DNA from: Pseudomonas sp. DNDY-54
GTDB taxonomy: Bacteria > Pseudomonadota > Gammaproteobacteria > Pseudomonadales > Pseudomonadaceae
Direction of reading: 5' to 3'
Assembly: GCF_019880365.1 (NCBI RefSeq)
Contig: NZ_CP082271.1
Location: 2,418,001 to 2,482,000, forward strand
DNA: 64,000 nt
The notes under the pieces: model-generated
The model's input: the letters and a program-made list of their open reading frames with translations, nothing else
Databases searched by the model: none
Told to the model about the DNA's origin: nothing
Program-made: the position numbers and the translations under genes
In this document: positions 1-8,128 of the stretch, piece after piece
Layout of the letters: every line of letters starts with the position of its first letter
Numbering within the stretch: position 1 is the first letter of the stretch

Positions 1-1
1 G

Positions 2-457
2 GCAGTTGACGTGGGGAATGCGGACATCGAGCACCGCACACTACACTCCAGCATCATTAATCATGGGTATGAAATCGCCGCACTCGCCGAAGGTACGCTG
101 CATGTCATCAGTGCCCATCCTTCTGCGATGCTATCCGCTGCGGATCCCGCGTTTCAGTTGAAGGAGACGATCGAAAAACGCTACCGAGATGCTTGCCGCC
201 AATTCCAGTCCGAGTACGACATCCCGGACGGGCAGCTGCATATCGAAGAAGGTCCAGCAGACGCCCTGATCCCCCGCGTATGTCACCAGTTACAGGCTGT
301 CGTTACGGTCATCGGCACGGTCGCTCGCACCGGCTTCTCTGGCGCACTGATGGGTAATACCGCAGAAGTCGTGCTCGATACACTTGAAAGCGACGTCCTG
401 GTCCTCAAACCAATAGACATCATCGACCACTTGGAGGAGCTGGTTGCGCGTCGCTAA
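2..457 (+). CDS. Universal stress protein (UspA/UspE-like), 5'-truncated by the window edge
   Basis: The frame is already open at base 2 and reads through the left edge, so only the C-terminal part (about 150 residues) is visible. The end carries the typical Usp nucleotide-binding signature: a GT-x-ART-G-x-SGALMGNTAE stretch near residues 105-120, followed by a buried strand ending VLVLKP. In the family the G-2x-G-9x-G(S/T) loop binds ATP, and these proteins act in the cytosol under stress or energy starvation. The start AVDVGNADIEHR resembles the second half of a tandem-domain UspE-type protein, so the whole gene is probably about twice this length (inference). A rho-independent terminator follows 15 bases after the stop. 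Confidence 0.85.
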   Translation, partial: AVDVGNADIEHRTLHSSIINHGYEIAALAEGTLHVISAHPSAMLSAADPAFQLKETIEKRYRDACRQFQSEYDIPDGQLHIEEGPADALIPRVCHQLQAVVTVIGTVARTGFSGALMGNTAEVVLDTLESDVLVLKPIDIIDHLEELVARR

Positions 458-471
458 ATTGCAATACATGC

Positions 472-496
472 AAGGGCGGCCTTCCGCCCTTTTTCG
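472..496 (+). terminator. Rho-independent terminator of the usp gene
   Basis: An AAGGGCGG arm pairs with CCGCCCTT across a short loop and is followed by a run of five T's, just after the usp stop codon. It also separates usp from the convergent DUF1289 gene. Confidence 0.85.
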
Positions 497-503
497 TACC
501 GTG

Positions 504-971
504 CTATCCGCCGATCTCGTCGAAAGACCCTGGAGCGATGTACCGCTGATAATGAGCTTCGGATAGCAGAAAGAATTCTCGATCGATCGCATCCCGCAGC
601 TCAGGCAAGGCCCAGTCACGGAACTCCGGCAGAAGGACCACGCCGTACGCGTCCAGCTGCTGAATTACGCGCGCGCCCCTCGCGATCAACTGATAAGCCC
701 AGCAGTAAGGCGATTGCTCCACGACAAACCGAATCTGCCGGCTCTCCAGCTGACGACGCAACAGACTCGCGTCGAACACCTCCAGCTTCGCCGCCATTAC
801 CTGAGCGAGCAACACCTCCAACCGGTGCCAGACGGCACGCTTGCTCTCCTCGTTATATCCATTCCAGCGCACGACTTCATGGTGAAACCGTTTGCAGCCA
901 CGGCAGACGAGATCACCGTAAACGGTGGAACAGAGCCCCACACAAGGGGTTTTGATTCGCTGAATGGACAT
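504..971 (-). CDS. DUF1289 family protein
   Basis: A 155-residue protein of unknown function. The N-terminal region carries four cysteines (C10, C14, C23, C26: CVGLC followed nine residues later by CRGC), the DUF1289 signature and a likely metal or Fe-S site. It is followed by the family's W-x-x-(Y/M)-(S/T)-x-x-x-(K/R)-R-x-(V/I)-W-like helix. The C-terminal 100 residues are not recognised and contain no membrane segment. I chose the ATG at 971 rather than an upstream in-frame start because the family begins MS-x-Q-x-I-x-TPC. It is convergent with usp. Role unknown; many short DUF1289 proteins lack the long tail seen here. Confidence 0.8.
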   Translation of the reverse strand: MSIQRIKTPCVGLCSTVYGDLVCRGCKRFHHEVVRWNGYNEESKRAVWHRLEVLLAQVMAAKLEVFDASLLRRQLESRQIRFVVEQSPYCWAYQLIARGARVIQQLDAYGVVLLPEFRDWALPELRDAIDREFFLLSEAHYQRYIAPGSFDEIGG

Positions 972-1372
972 AACGGTTGGCGGGTCGAGGGACAGCGCGC
1001 ATCTTAGACTTTTGTCCAAGCCAGGTCACGGTTGATCCCGCCTATGCGCCAACCCTGTATCTCTACAGCCCAGGCTGCGCGCGGTTGCGGCGAGCTTTCG
1101 GGGCAGTTGGCAGCATGCCGGTCAATTACTCCACCCGGGCGTTTCACTTAACTTTACGGGTCCGTTCCAGTAGAATCAGCGCGCCGTTTTAGGCGACACA
1201 ATCCGTAAGAAGCTGTTTTCAAAGCGTCACGAGCACAGTTAACCGGTCAAGGTCGATGCGCAGATCCCTCTCTCCTGCGCATCCGACACATCCGCCGGCG
1301 TAAAACTTTGAAAACAGCTTCCGGATGCGCGTCCCGAGACACCCAAGGGACCAATGATGAGGGTATATAACT
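972..1372. other. Intergenic region upstream of acnB with a long inverted repeat
   Basis: About 400 bases lie between the divergent DUF1289 gene and acnB. The region must hold both promoters, but I could not assign convincing -35/-10 boxes. Its main visible structure is a perfect 16-base inverted repeat listed separately. A short open frame exists here on the plus strand but has no recognisable protein features. Confidence 0.6.
1209..1321. repeat. Perfect 16-bp inverted repeat, arms 81 bp apart, ahead of acnB
   Basis: GAAGCTGTTTTCAAAG at 1209-1224 is the exact reverse complement of CTTTGAAAACAGCTTC at 1306-1321. The arms enclose 81 bases and end about 50 bases before the acnB start. The spacing is too long for a simple terminator. 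It looks like the ends of a small non-autonomous element or a long-range regulatory hairpin in the acnB leader. Confidence 0.75.
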
Positions 1373-3982
1373 GTGCTTGAAGCCTATCGCAAACACGTAG
1401 AAGAGCGTGCCGCCCAGGGCGTCGTGCCCCAACCGCTCAACGCCGAACAGACCGCTGGCCTGGTCGACCTCTTGAAGAACCCGCCAGCCGGCGAAGAACA
1501 ATTTCTCCTTGATCTGATCACCAACCGCGTTCCCGCGGGCGTGGACGAGGCCGCTTATGTCAAGGCTGGCTTCCTCGCCGCTATCGCCAAAGGCGAAGCC
1601 ACCTCGCCGTTGATCAGCAAGCAGCATGCTGTCGAGCTGCTGGGTACCATGCAAGGCGGTTACAACATCGTCACGCTGGTCGATCTTCTTGATGATGCCG
1701 AACTCTCCGACACCACCGCAAAGCAGCTGAAGCACACCCTGCTGATGTTCGATGCGTTCCATGACGTCGCCGAGAAAGCCAAGGCTGGTAACGAGAACGC
1801 CAAGGCCGTCCTCCAGTCCTGGGCGGAAGGCGAGTGGTTCAAGAACCGCGCCCCGGTTGCCGAGAAAGTAACGCTGACCGTCTTTAAGGTCACTGGCGAA
1901 ACCAACACCGACGACCTGTCTCCAGCGCCTGACGCCTGGTCGCGTCCGGACATCCCACTGCACGCCCTGGCCATGCTGAAAATGGCGCGCGACGGCATCA
2001 ACCCAGACGTTCCAGGCTCGGTTGGCCCGCTCAAGCAGATGGAAGCGCTGACGACCAAAGGTTTCCCGATCGCCTATGTGGGCGATGTGGTCGGCACCGG
2101 CTCCTCGCGTAAATCCGCCACCAACTCGGTGCTGTGGTTCTTCGGTGACGATATCCCCAATGTGCCGAACAAGCGGGCCGGTGGTTTCTGCTTCGGCACC
2201 AAGATCGCACCGATTTTCTACAACACCATGGAAGACGCCGGCGCCCTGCCGATCGAGTTCGATTGCTCCGATCTGGCCATGGGCAACGTCATCGACGTCT
2301 ATCCTTACAAGGGTGAAGTCCGTCGCCACGGCAGCGATGAATTGGTCACCACTTTCCAGCTGAAGACCGATGTCCTGCTCGACGAAGTTCGCGCTGGCGG
2401 TCGTATCCCGCTGATCATTGGTCGCGGCCTGACCGAAAAAGCGCGTGCCGAGCTGGGCATGGGCCCAACTGACCTGTTCAAGAAGCCCGAAGCCCCTGCC
2501 GAGAGCAACAAAGGCTTCACGCTCGCTCAGAAGATGGTCGGTCGCGCCTGCGGTCTGCCGGAAGGCAAAGGCGTCCGTCCGGGCACCTACTGCGAACCGA
2601 AGATGACCACCGTCGGCTCCCAGGACACCACTGGCCCAATGACGCGTGACGAGCTGAAGGACCTGGCTTGCCTGGGCTTCTCGGCCGATCTGGTCATGCA
2701 GTCCTTCTGCCATACCGCGGCTTATCCGAAGCCGATCGACGTCACTACGCATCACACCCTGCCGGACTTCATCATGACTCGCGGCGGTGTTTCCCTGCGT
2801 CCGGGTGACGGCATCATCCACAGCTGGCTGAACCGCATGCTGCTGCCGGATACCGTCGGTACCGGCGGTGACTCGCACACCCGCTTCCCGATGGGCATCT
2901 CCTTCCCGGCCGGTTCCGGCCTGGTCGCCTTCGCTGCAGCCACAGGTGTTATGCCGCTGGACATGCCGGAGTCGGTACTGGTTCGCTTCAAAGGTAAGAT
3001 GCAGCCTGGCATCACCCTGCGCGACCTGGTTCATGCGATCCCCTATTACGCCATTCAGAAAGGCCTGCTGACCGTCGAGAAGAAGGGCAAGAAGAACATC
3101 TTCTCTGGCCGTATTCTCGAGATCGAAGGCCTGAACGATCTGACGGTCGAGCAAGCGTTCGAACTGTCCGACGCCTCTGCTGAGCGTTCAGCTGCAGGTT
3201 GCACCATCAAGCTCCCGGAAACAGCTATCGCTGAATACCTGCAGTCGAACATCACTCTGCTGCGCTGGATGATCAGCGAAGGCTACGGCGATGCCCGTAC
3301 CCTTGAGCGTCGCGCTCAGGCCATGGAAGCCTGGTTGGCCAAGCCGGAACTGCTGACTGCCGATGCTGACGCCGAATACGCTGAAGTTATCGAAATCGAT
3401 CTATCCGAAGTCACTGAGCCGGTTCTGTGCGCACCGAATGACCCGGACGATGCTCGTCTTCTCTCCAGCGTCCAGGGCGAAAAAATCGACGAAGTGTTCA
3501 TCGGTTCATGCATGACTAACATCGGTCACTTCCGTGCGGCCGGTAAGCTGCTGGATAAAGTCGAAGGTTCGCTGCCGACACGCCTGTGGCTGTCACCGCC
3601 GACCAAGATGGACCAGCATCAGCTGACCGAGGAAGGCTACTACGGTATCTACGGTCGAGCTGGCGCGCGGCTGGAAATGCCAGGCTGCTCGCTGTGCATG
3701 GGCAACCAGGCTCGGGTAGAGACCGGCTCGACAGTGGTCTCCACCTCGACTCGTAACTTCCCGAACCGCCTGGGCGACGCCACTAACGTGTACCTGGCCT
3801 CTGCCGAGCTGGCCGCGGTCGCCTCGATTCTGGGTCGCCTGCCGACCGTTGAGGAGTACATGGTCTACGCGGCTCAGATCGACACAATGGCGGCTGATGT
3901 CTATCGCTACCTGAGCTTCGACCAGATTGCTGAGTTCCGCGAGTCTGCGGCCAAGGCCAAGATCGATGTCGTTGCTGTTTGA
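1373..3982 (+). CDS. acnB: Aconitate hydratase B
   Basis: This cytosolic TCA-cycle enzyme interconverts citrate and isocitrate using a 4Fe-4S cluster, and in the family also handles 2-methylaconitate. The 869-residue length fits AcnB. The N-terminal HEAT-like domain (MLEAYRKHVEERA onward) is specific to AcnB and absent from AcnA/AcnD. The swivel domain follows, then the catalytic domain with cluster cysteines in FCHTAAYPKP, FIGSCMTNIGHF and CSLCMGNQ. The start is a GTG at 1373 with a GAGGG ribosome binding site 10 bases upstream; the next residues match AcnB N-termini. It is monocistronic with its own terminator. A long open frame on the opposite strand is a codon-bias shadow. Confidence 0.98.
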   Translation: MLEAYRKHVEERAAQGVVPQPLNAEQTAGLVDLLKNPPAGEEQFLLDLITNRVPAGVDEAAYVKAGFLAAIAKGEATSPLISKQHAVELLGTMQGGYNIVTLVDLLDDAELSDTTAKQLKHTLLMFDAFHDVAEKAKAGNENAKAVLQSWAEGEWFKNRAPVAEKVTLTVFKVTGETNTDDLSPAPDAWSRPDIPLHALAMLKMARDGINPDVPGSVGPLKQMEALTTKGFPIAYVGDVVGTGSSRKSATNSVLWFFGDDIPNVPNKRAGGFCFGTKIAPIFYNTMEDAGALPIEFDCSDLAMGNVIDVYPYKGEVRRHGSDELVTTFQLKTDVLLDEVRAGGRIPLIIGRGLTEKARAELGMGPTDLFKKPEAPAESNKGFTLAQKMVGRACGLPEGKGVRPGTYCEPKMTTVGSQDTTGPMTRDELKDLACLGFSADLVMQSFCHTAAYPKPIDVTTHHTLPDFIMTRGGVSLRPGDGIIHSWLNRMLLPDTVGTGGDSHTRFPMGISFPAGSGLVAFAAATGVMPLDMPESVLVRFKGKMQPGITLRDLVHAIPYYAIQKGLLTVEKKGKKNIFSGRILEIEGLNDLTVEQAFELSDASAERSAAGCTIKLPETAIAEYLQSNITLLRWMISEGYGDARTLERRAQAMEAWLAKPELLTADADAEYAEVIEIDLSEVTEPVLCAPNDPDDARLLSSVQGEKIDEVFIGSCMTNIGHFRAAGKLLDKVEGSLPTRLWLSPPTKMDQHQLTEEGYYGIYGRAGARLEMPGCSLCMGNQARVETGSTVVSTSTRNFPNRLGDATNVYLASAELAAVASILGRLPTVEEYMVYAAQIDTMAADVYRYLSFDQIAEFRESAAKAKIDVVAV

Positions 3983-4000
3983 TGCATTGATGTAGTGACG

Positions 4001-4027
4001 AAAAGGCCCGCTTCGGCGGGCTTTTTC
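4001..4027 (+). terminator. Rho-independent terminator of acnB
   Basis: A GCCCGC-TTCG-GCGGGC hairpin preceded by A's and followed by TTTTT, 20 bases after the acnB stop. Confidence 0.9.
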
Positions 4028-4125
4028 ATGCCCGGCTGTTAAAGCGATACTTAAAAGCGAAGCCGCCTCTGGTAACAGAAGCAAGCAGGAAGTGAGAGTC
4101 TAAGCCCCCCAGAAACACCAGACGT

Positions 4126-4155
4126 AAAAAAGCCCGGCATTGCCGGGCTTTTATT
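4126..4155 (-). terminator. Terminator of oprF (symmetrical hairpin)
   Basis: AGCCCGGCA and TGCCGGGCT arms flank a one-base gap, with an A-run on one side and T-run on the other. On the minus strand it lies directly after the oprF stop and ends in T's, so it terminates oprF and can also back up acnB termination. Confidence 0.88.
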
Positions 4156-4170
4156 GAAGCAAGGGACGAG

Positions 4171-5163
4171 TTACTGAACCTGTGCTTCGACCTCTGCCTC
4201 TACACGGCGGTTGATCTGACGACCTTCCTCGGTGCTGTTGTCAGCCACAGGACGGGTTTCGCCATAACCGACCGAATCGACGCGCTGGCTTTCGACGCCG
4301 TACTGGTTCACCAGCACTTCGCGAACAGCCTGAGCGCGACGCTCGGAAAGACGCTGGTTGTATTGGTCAGTGCCGACGGAGTCAGTGTGACCTTCTACGG
4401 TTGTGCTGGTCTGCGGATACTGCTGCATGAAGTCAGCGAGGTTTTTGATGTCGCTGTAGCTCTCTTCGCGGACACGTGCCTTGTCGAAATCGAATTTCAC
4501 ATCGAGCTCAACGCGGACCAACTCAGGCTCAGGCTCAGGCTCGTTGTCGACGATTGGAGCCGGTGCTGGCTCAGGAGTCGGCTCGACTTGGGCAACCTGT
4601 TGCTGGGCGCCACCGCCGAAGTTCAGACCCACACCCACGCCCGCCATCCACTCGCTGTCGCCCGCATCGATGTTATGCATGCCGTCGACGCTGGCTTTGG
4701 CAAAGAAGTTCTCGGTGAAGTAATACTTCAGACCCGCACCGATGTTTGCAAAGGTGCTGTGGTCGCGACCGCTACGTGCAGCTTGGCCGATGCTCTGGTG
4801 AGCCATACCAGCCGATACGTAAGGACGCAGGCCTACACCCGGCTGGCCGAAATGGTAAGCCGCATCCAGGGAAGTCAGGTTGCCTTTGATGTTCTTGTGG
4901 CCGCCGCCCTCTACAGGCTCGTCCGAAGTGACGTCATGGTACTCACCATAGGACAGGCCCAGGGAAACGTCGTCGGTGAGGAAATAGCTGACGCCAGCGC
5001 CATAAAGCTCGCCTTCGTCTTCGAAGCCACGGGAGCTATCCGAAAAGTAATGCTTGCCAAATGCCTCTACTTCAACAGCGCCTTGGCCCTGGGCGAGCGC
5101 GCTCATAGAAGTAGCTGCAACCAAAGAGCTTATTACAACGCCCAAAGTGTTTTTAAGTTTCAT
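4171..5163 (-). CDS. oprF: Major outer membrane porin OprF (OmpA family)
   Basis: A 330-residue outer-membrane protein. A signal peptide of about 24 residues (MKLKNTLGV... ending ALAQ) precedes an eight-stranded beta-barrel with many aromatic-Gly alternations (to about residue 183). A Pro/Glu-rich hinge follows (EPTPEPAPAP, then EPEPEPE), then a C-terminal OmpA peptidoglycan-binding domain with the NQRLSERRAQAV signature and GYGETRP. In Pseudomonas OprF anchors the outer membrane to peptidoglycan and forms a low-efficiency porin. No cysteine occurs anywhere, whereas I recall four linker cysteines in P. aeruginosa OprF. It lies downstream of sigX with a 99-base gap that presumably holds its promoter, known in P. 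aeruginosa to be partly SigX-dependent. Confidence 0.97.
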   Translation of the reverse strand: MKLKNTLGVVISSLVAATSMSALAQGQGAVEVEAFGKHYFSDSSRGFEDEGELYGAGVSYFLTDDVSLGLSYGEYHDVTSDEPVEGGGHKNIKGNLTSLDAAYHFGQPGVGLRPYVSAGMAHQSIGQAARSGRDHSTFANIGAGLKYYFTENFFAKASVDGMHNIDAGDSEWMAGVGVGLNFGGGAQQQVAQVEPTPEPAPAPIVDNEPEPEPELVRVELDVKFDFDKARVREESYSDIKNLADFMQQYPQTSTTVEGHTDSVGTDQYNQRLSERRAQAVREVLVNQYGVESQRVDSVGYGETRPVADNSTEEGRQINRRVEAEVEAQVQ

Positions 5164-5262
5164 CCGTAAATCCCCATCTGGTGGTGAGTATCAGAACAAT
5201 CTAAGGAAACCGGCTGTCTGTAGGCCCAAGCTGTTCGCTATCACTAGGACAACTTGTTGCCG

Positions 5263-5829
5263 TTAAGTTTCAGCGATTCCCGAAAATTTTTCGCGTAATT
5301 TATCCAGTGCGCGCTTGTAACGCATTTTCGTTGCGCTTAAACCCATGTGCATGATATCTGCGATCTCTTGAAACTCTAATTCCGCAACGAAACGCAGAAC
5401 GAGAATCTCTCGGTCAATCTGGTTCACATGGACAAGCCACTTGTCTAGCCCGGGCTTCTCTTCAATAACCGGCGTTTTTTCGTCCGACGCCTCATCAACC
5501 GGATCGAGACTCAGCGCATCGAGCAGGCGGCGTTTGCGACGCTCTTTCCGATACTGCGTAATACACTCGTTATAAGTAATGCTATAAAGCCATGTCTTGA
5601 ACTTCGACTTGCCCTCGAAGTTTTTCAATCCGTACAGAACCTTCAGCATTACCTCTTGGCAAACGTCATCAGCGTCTCGGTCGTTTCCCAAATAGCGGGC
5701 GCATACATTAAAAAGAGTCCGCTGATATCGCCGCATCAGCTCTTCGTAGGCACGCGTTATATGAAACAGTTCGGAATGGGCACGATGCACCAGCTCTTCA
5801 TCAGAAAGCTGGCGGGGGTCGTAGCTCAT
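5263..5829 (-). CDS. sigX: ECF sigma factor SigX
   Basis: A 188-residue extracytoplasmic-function sigma factor. Region 2 (YLGNDRDADDVCQEVMLKVLYGLKNFEGKSKFKTWLYSI) binds core RNA polymerase and the -10 element. Region 4 (DREILVLRFVAELEFQEIADIM, then ATKMRYKRAL) is the helix-turn-helix that reads the -35 element. In Pseudomonas SigX controls oprF, membrane fluidity and fatty acid genes. The gene sits between cmpX and oprF, the standard order. I prefer the ATG at 5829 (MSYDPRQLSDEELV) over an in-frame start 42 bases upstream. No anti-sigma gene is adjacent; CmpX and CrfX are the proposed modulators in the literature. Confidence 0.95.
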   Translation of the reverse strand: MSYDPRQLSDEELVHRAHSELFHITRAYEELMRRYQRTLFNVCARYLGNDRDADDVCQEVMLKVLYGLKNFEGKSKFKTWLYSITYNECITQYRKERRKRRLLDALSLDPVDEASDEKTPVIEEKPGLDKWLVHVNQIDREILVLRFVAELEFQEIADIMHMGLSATKMRYKRALDKLREKFSGIAET

Positions 5830-5890
5830 GGCGGGTGGATGGGTTTTAGTCAAGACGCTTCGAACCGGCAAAAATCGTGGCCGCCATTCA

Positions 5891-5907
5891 CATTTCCCGT
5901 GGAAATG
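5891..5907. repeat. Short perfect palindrome between cmpX and sigX
   Basis: CATTTCC-CGT-GGAAATG is a perfect 7-bp inverted repeat in the 107-base gap that should contain the sigX promoter. It could be an operator or a small hairpin in the sigX leader; no binding protein is known to me. Confidence 0.5.
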
Positions 5908-5936
5908 GGGCGGCGCACTTTAACAGATTCCCGGGC

Positions 5937-6767
5937 CTAACGGCTGCCCACGCGCTGTTCCAGCAGAACTCGATTGGCAATCGAGACCAATTCACCCTCG
6001 TCGGTTAGCAGCAACGTTTTAGCGGTGCCAATCTCTTCTATCTCACCTTCCAGCTGTAGCCCTTCGACACGTACTCGCTGGCCTACTTCGTAGAGCTCAC
6101 GCACGTAAATGCCCGCCAGAATCTGACTCACCAGCTCGCGGCTACCGAGCCCCAACGCCAACGCAACCGCCAGCCCGACGGATATAAGCGCTATCGCAAT
6201 TACGTAATTGAGCAGCTCGGTCTTGACCTCCAGCTGACCGATCGCAACCGAAATAACGATGATGATCACTAGACCTTGAGCGATACGCCCAAGTCCGCTC
6301 GCATACTCAAGACCCACGCCTTCAGCGGCACCCCGGATAAGACCGTTGACCAGCTGGGCCAACAGCACGCCGATTAACAAAATCAGCGCTGCCCCAAACA
6401 CCTTCGGCACATACAACGCGAGCATATCTAGCGTTGCGGAAACGCGAGCAAGGCCCAATGACTCGGCAGCCGACACCAGAAAGATCAGCAGCACGAACCA
6501 ATAGACGATCTTGCCGATCAGGACGGATACCGGTACGCGAATGCTGGCACGTCCGAGCAGCTTGGTAACGCCTGTACCGGCTACCAGCCGATCCAGACCC
6601 ACCTTGGCCAATAGCTTGGATAGAAGCGTGTCCAGCAGCTTAGCGACCATGAAGCCTATCACGACAACCAGCAGTGCGCCGAACAGCCGCGGTATGAAGG
6701 CTGCTATAGGCGCCCACAGTGCACTCATCGCACCGAACAAACTCTGGCTCCAGGGATCGAGTTCCAT
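5937..6767 (-). CDS. cmpX: CmpX, inner-membrane mechanosensitive-channel-like protein
   Basis: A 276-residue inner-membrane protein related to small MscS-type channels. About four to five hydrophobic helices are visible (for example FGALLVVVIGFMVAKLL, VYWFVLLIFLVSAAESL, FGAALILLIGVLLAQLV, GLVIIIVISVAIG). A Gly/Ala-rich segment resembling the MscS pore helix comes next (IALISVGLAVALALGLGSREL). The short beta domain at the C-terminus (VGQRVRVEGLQLEGEIEEIG) matches the MscS beta fold. In P. aeruginosa CmpX is linked to SigX activity and envelope tension. I chose the ATG at 6767, two bases after the crfX stop; a TTG two codons upstream is less likely. It is cotranscribed with crfX. Confidence 0.92.
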   Translation of the reverse strand: MELDPWSQSLFGAMSALWAPIAAFIPRLFGALLVVVIGFMVAKLLDTLLSKLLAKVGLDRLVAGTGVTKLLGRASIRVPVSVLIGKIVYWFVLLIFLVSAAESLGLARVSATLDMLALYVPKVFGAALILLIGVLLAQLVNGLIRGAAEGVGLEYASGLGRIAQGLVIIIVISVAIGQLEVKTELLNYVIAIALISVGLAVALALGLGSRELVSQILAGIYVRELYEVGQRVRVEGLQLEGEIEEIGTAKTLLLTDEGELVSIANRVLLEQRVGSR

Positions 6768-6769
6768 GA

Positions 6770-7015
6770 TCAATCAGCCTTATCAAATGAAGCGTTGAGA
6801 GAGGAGCGGCGTCGCGTGACAACTGACGTATGCGGTGCGCCACTACTGACAGCAATCTGCAAGGCGTGCAGCCAATGCCCCATCAGACCAAACAAATCGC
6901 CTGCGCCTACCTGCCGGTTTGCGGTCTTCAGTACGCGGTCAAGACACGCATCGTCATCATGCGACGACTGCGCGTTGAGCATGTCCCGCAGGGACTCTTC
7001 AAAGGGATCGCCCAT
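6770..7015 (-). CDS. crfX: CrfX, small cytosolic protein of the sigX cluster
   Basis: An 81-residue protein without signal or membrane segment, beginning MGDPFEESLRDML and containing a central GLMGHWLHAL helix. Identification rests mainly on position: a small gene between cmaX and cmpX is the conserved CrfX of Pseudomonas, reported to affect SigX-dependent behaviour. Its biochemical role is not established. The ATG at 7015 is chosen over one six codons upstream because family members start MGDPFEES. The stop lies two bases before the cmpX ATG, so translation is probably coupled. Confidence 0.85.
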   Translation of the reverse strand: MGDPFEESLRDMLNAQSSHDDDACLDRVLKTANRQVGAGDLFGLMGHWLHALQIAVSSGAPHTSVVTRRRSSLNASFDKAD

Positions 7016-7070
7016 GTGTACCTCGCTAAACAATGTGATCTAGACGGCGTATGGGTGCGCCCAGTCACAT

Positions 7071-8066
7071 TCACACCCATTTCAGTCGACGGAAGATCCA
7101 CCACTGAAAACACGCCACTGCAGCAATGAGACCACAGGCGATAGCAAAACCGTACGGGTGTTCGGACCCGGGGATACCGCCCACATTGATGCCAAGCAGC
7201 CCTGTCAGAAAGCTCATCGGCAAAAAGAAACCCGTGATGATGCCCAGCAGGTACATGGTTCTGTTCATCCGCTCGCGCATCCGCCGCTCTTCCGCTTCGA
7301 GCACCAGGTTGACCCGCTCACGTACCAACTCCAACTCCTCGAGATAGCGGATCAGCCGGTTATTTAGCTCATTCCAGTAATCGGTGTCGTCATCGACGAA
7401 CCACGGCAAGCGATTTCGCGTCAGCTGTGCATAGATGTCACGCTGCGGCAGCAAAAAACGGCGCAGACTCGCAGCTTGACGACGAAGCGATAGCAGTTTG
7501 TCCTGGGGCGGCGTATATCGCTCGTCGGTTTCGAGGCGATCCTCTTCCTCATCCAGTTTCTCGGTCAGGACGGCAACCAGATCGTCCACACGGTTGGTTA
7601 ACGCATCCGCCAGACTGAGTAATACCTCGGATGAGGTCTTCGGACCGACACCCGCCTCCAGTTGCTGCAGCACCACTTCGGTTGATCGCAACGGGCGCAG
7701 GCGAAGCGAGATGACCCGCCGGGCATCGGCGAAAACCCTCAGCGAAACCATATCCTCAGGCTCGGCGTTGGGGTTCAAATTTACGCCACGCAGGAACAGC
7801 AAAAGCTCGTCGGCCGGAAGCGCCAGCAAGCGTGGCCGGGTATTTTCTTCCAGTAGCACGTCACAGACGAATTCACTCAGGCCGCTTCTCTTGCGCAACC
7901 AAGCTTGGGCTTGCGTTTGGCTGCGGTCCCAGTGAAGCCACACGCTTTCCGCCTCGGCAAGTTCCAACGCCGGGATATCCGCAAAATTAACCTTGCGAGC
8001 GCCACCCTTACCGTCCAGAACCAGCGCATGCAACAGCCCCGAAGAGCCGATATCGTCAGAGGCCAT
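7071..8066 (-). CDS. cmaX: CmaX, CorA/ZntB-family metal-ion transporter
   Basis: A 331-residue inner-membrane protein of the CorA superfamily. The large N-terminal cytosolic domain (to about residue 265) ends in a long charged helix (ELVRERVNLVLEAEERRMRERMNRTMYLLG). Two membrane helices follow, bracketing the family's GIN motif (LTGLLGINVGGIPG), with a short basic C-terminus. GIN followed by GGIPG resembles ZntB more than Mg-specific CorA (GMN), so the substrate could be Zn2+ or another divalent cation; I cannot settle this by reading. It is the first gene of the cmaX-crfX-cmpX-sigX-oprF run and is preceded closely by the rraA terminator. Confidence 0.93.
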   Translation of the reverse strand: MASDDIGSSGLLHALVLDGKGGARKVNFADIPALELAEAESVWLHWDRSQTQAQAWLRKRSGLSEFVCDVLLEENTRPRLLALPADELLLFLRGVNLNPNAEPEDMVSLRVFADARRVISLRLRPLRSTEVVLQQLEAGVGPKTSSEVLLSLADALTNRVDDLVAVLTEKLDEEEDRLETDERYTPPQDKLLSLRRQAASLRRFLLPQRDIYAQLTRNRLPWFVDDDTDYWNELNNRLIRYLEELELVRERVNLVLEAEERRMRERMNRTMYLLGIITGFFLPMSFLTGLLGINVGGIPGSEHPYGFAIACGLIAAVACFQWWIFRRLKWV

Positions 8067-8084
8067 TATCTTCTCGTAGATCGT

Positions 8085-8110
8085 AAAAAAGCCCGGTAGA
8101 ACCGGGCTTG
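8085..8110 (-). terminator. Rho-independent terminator between rraA and cmaX
   Basis: GCCCGGT and ACCGGGC arms with a TTTTTT run on the minus strand, 20 bases downstream of the rraA stop and about 20 bases upstream of the cmaX ATG. Confidence 0.88.
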
Positions 8111-8128
8111 ATAACCGAACGTCGCCGG

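Noticed and set aside
1247..3154. 635-codon open frame antisense to acnB
   Set aside because: It mirrors the strongly conserved acnB reading frame, has no recognisable domain and arises from the high GC third-position bias.
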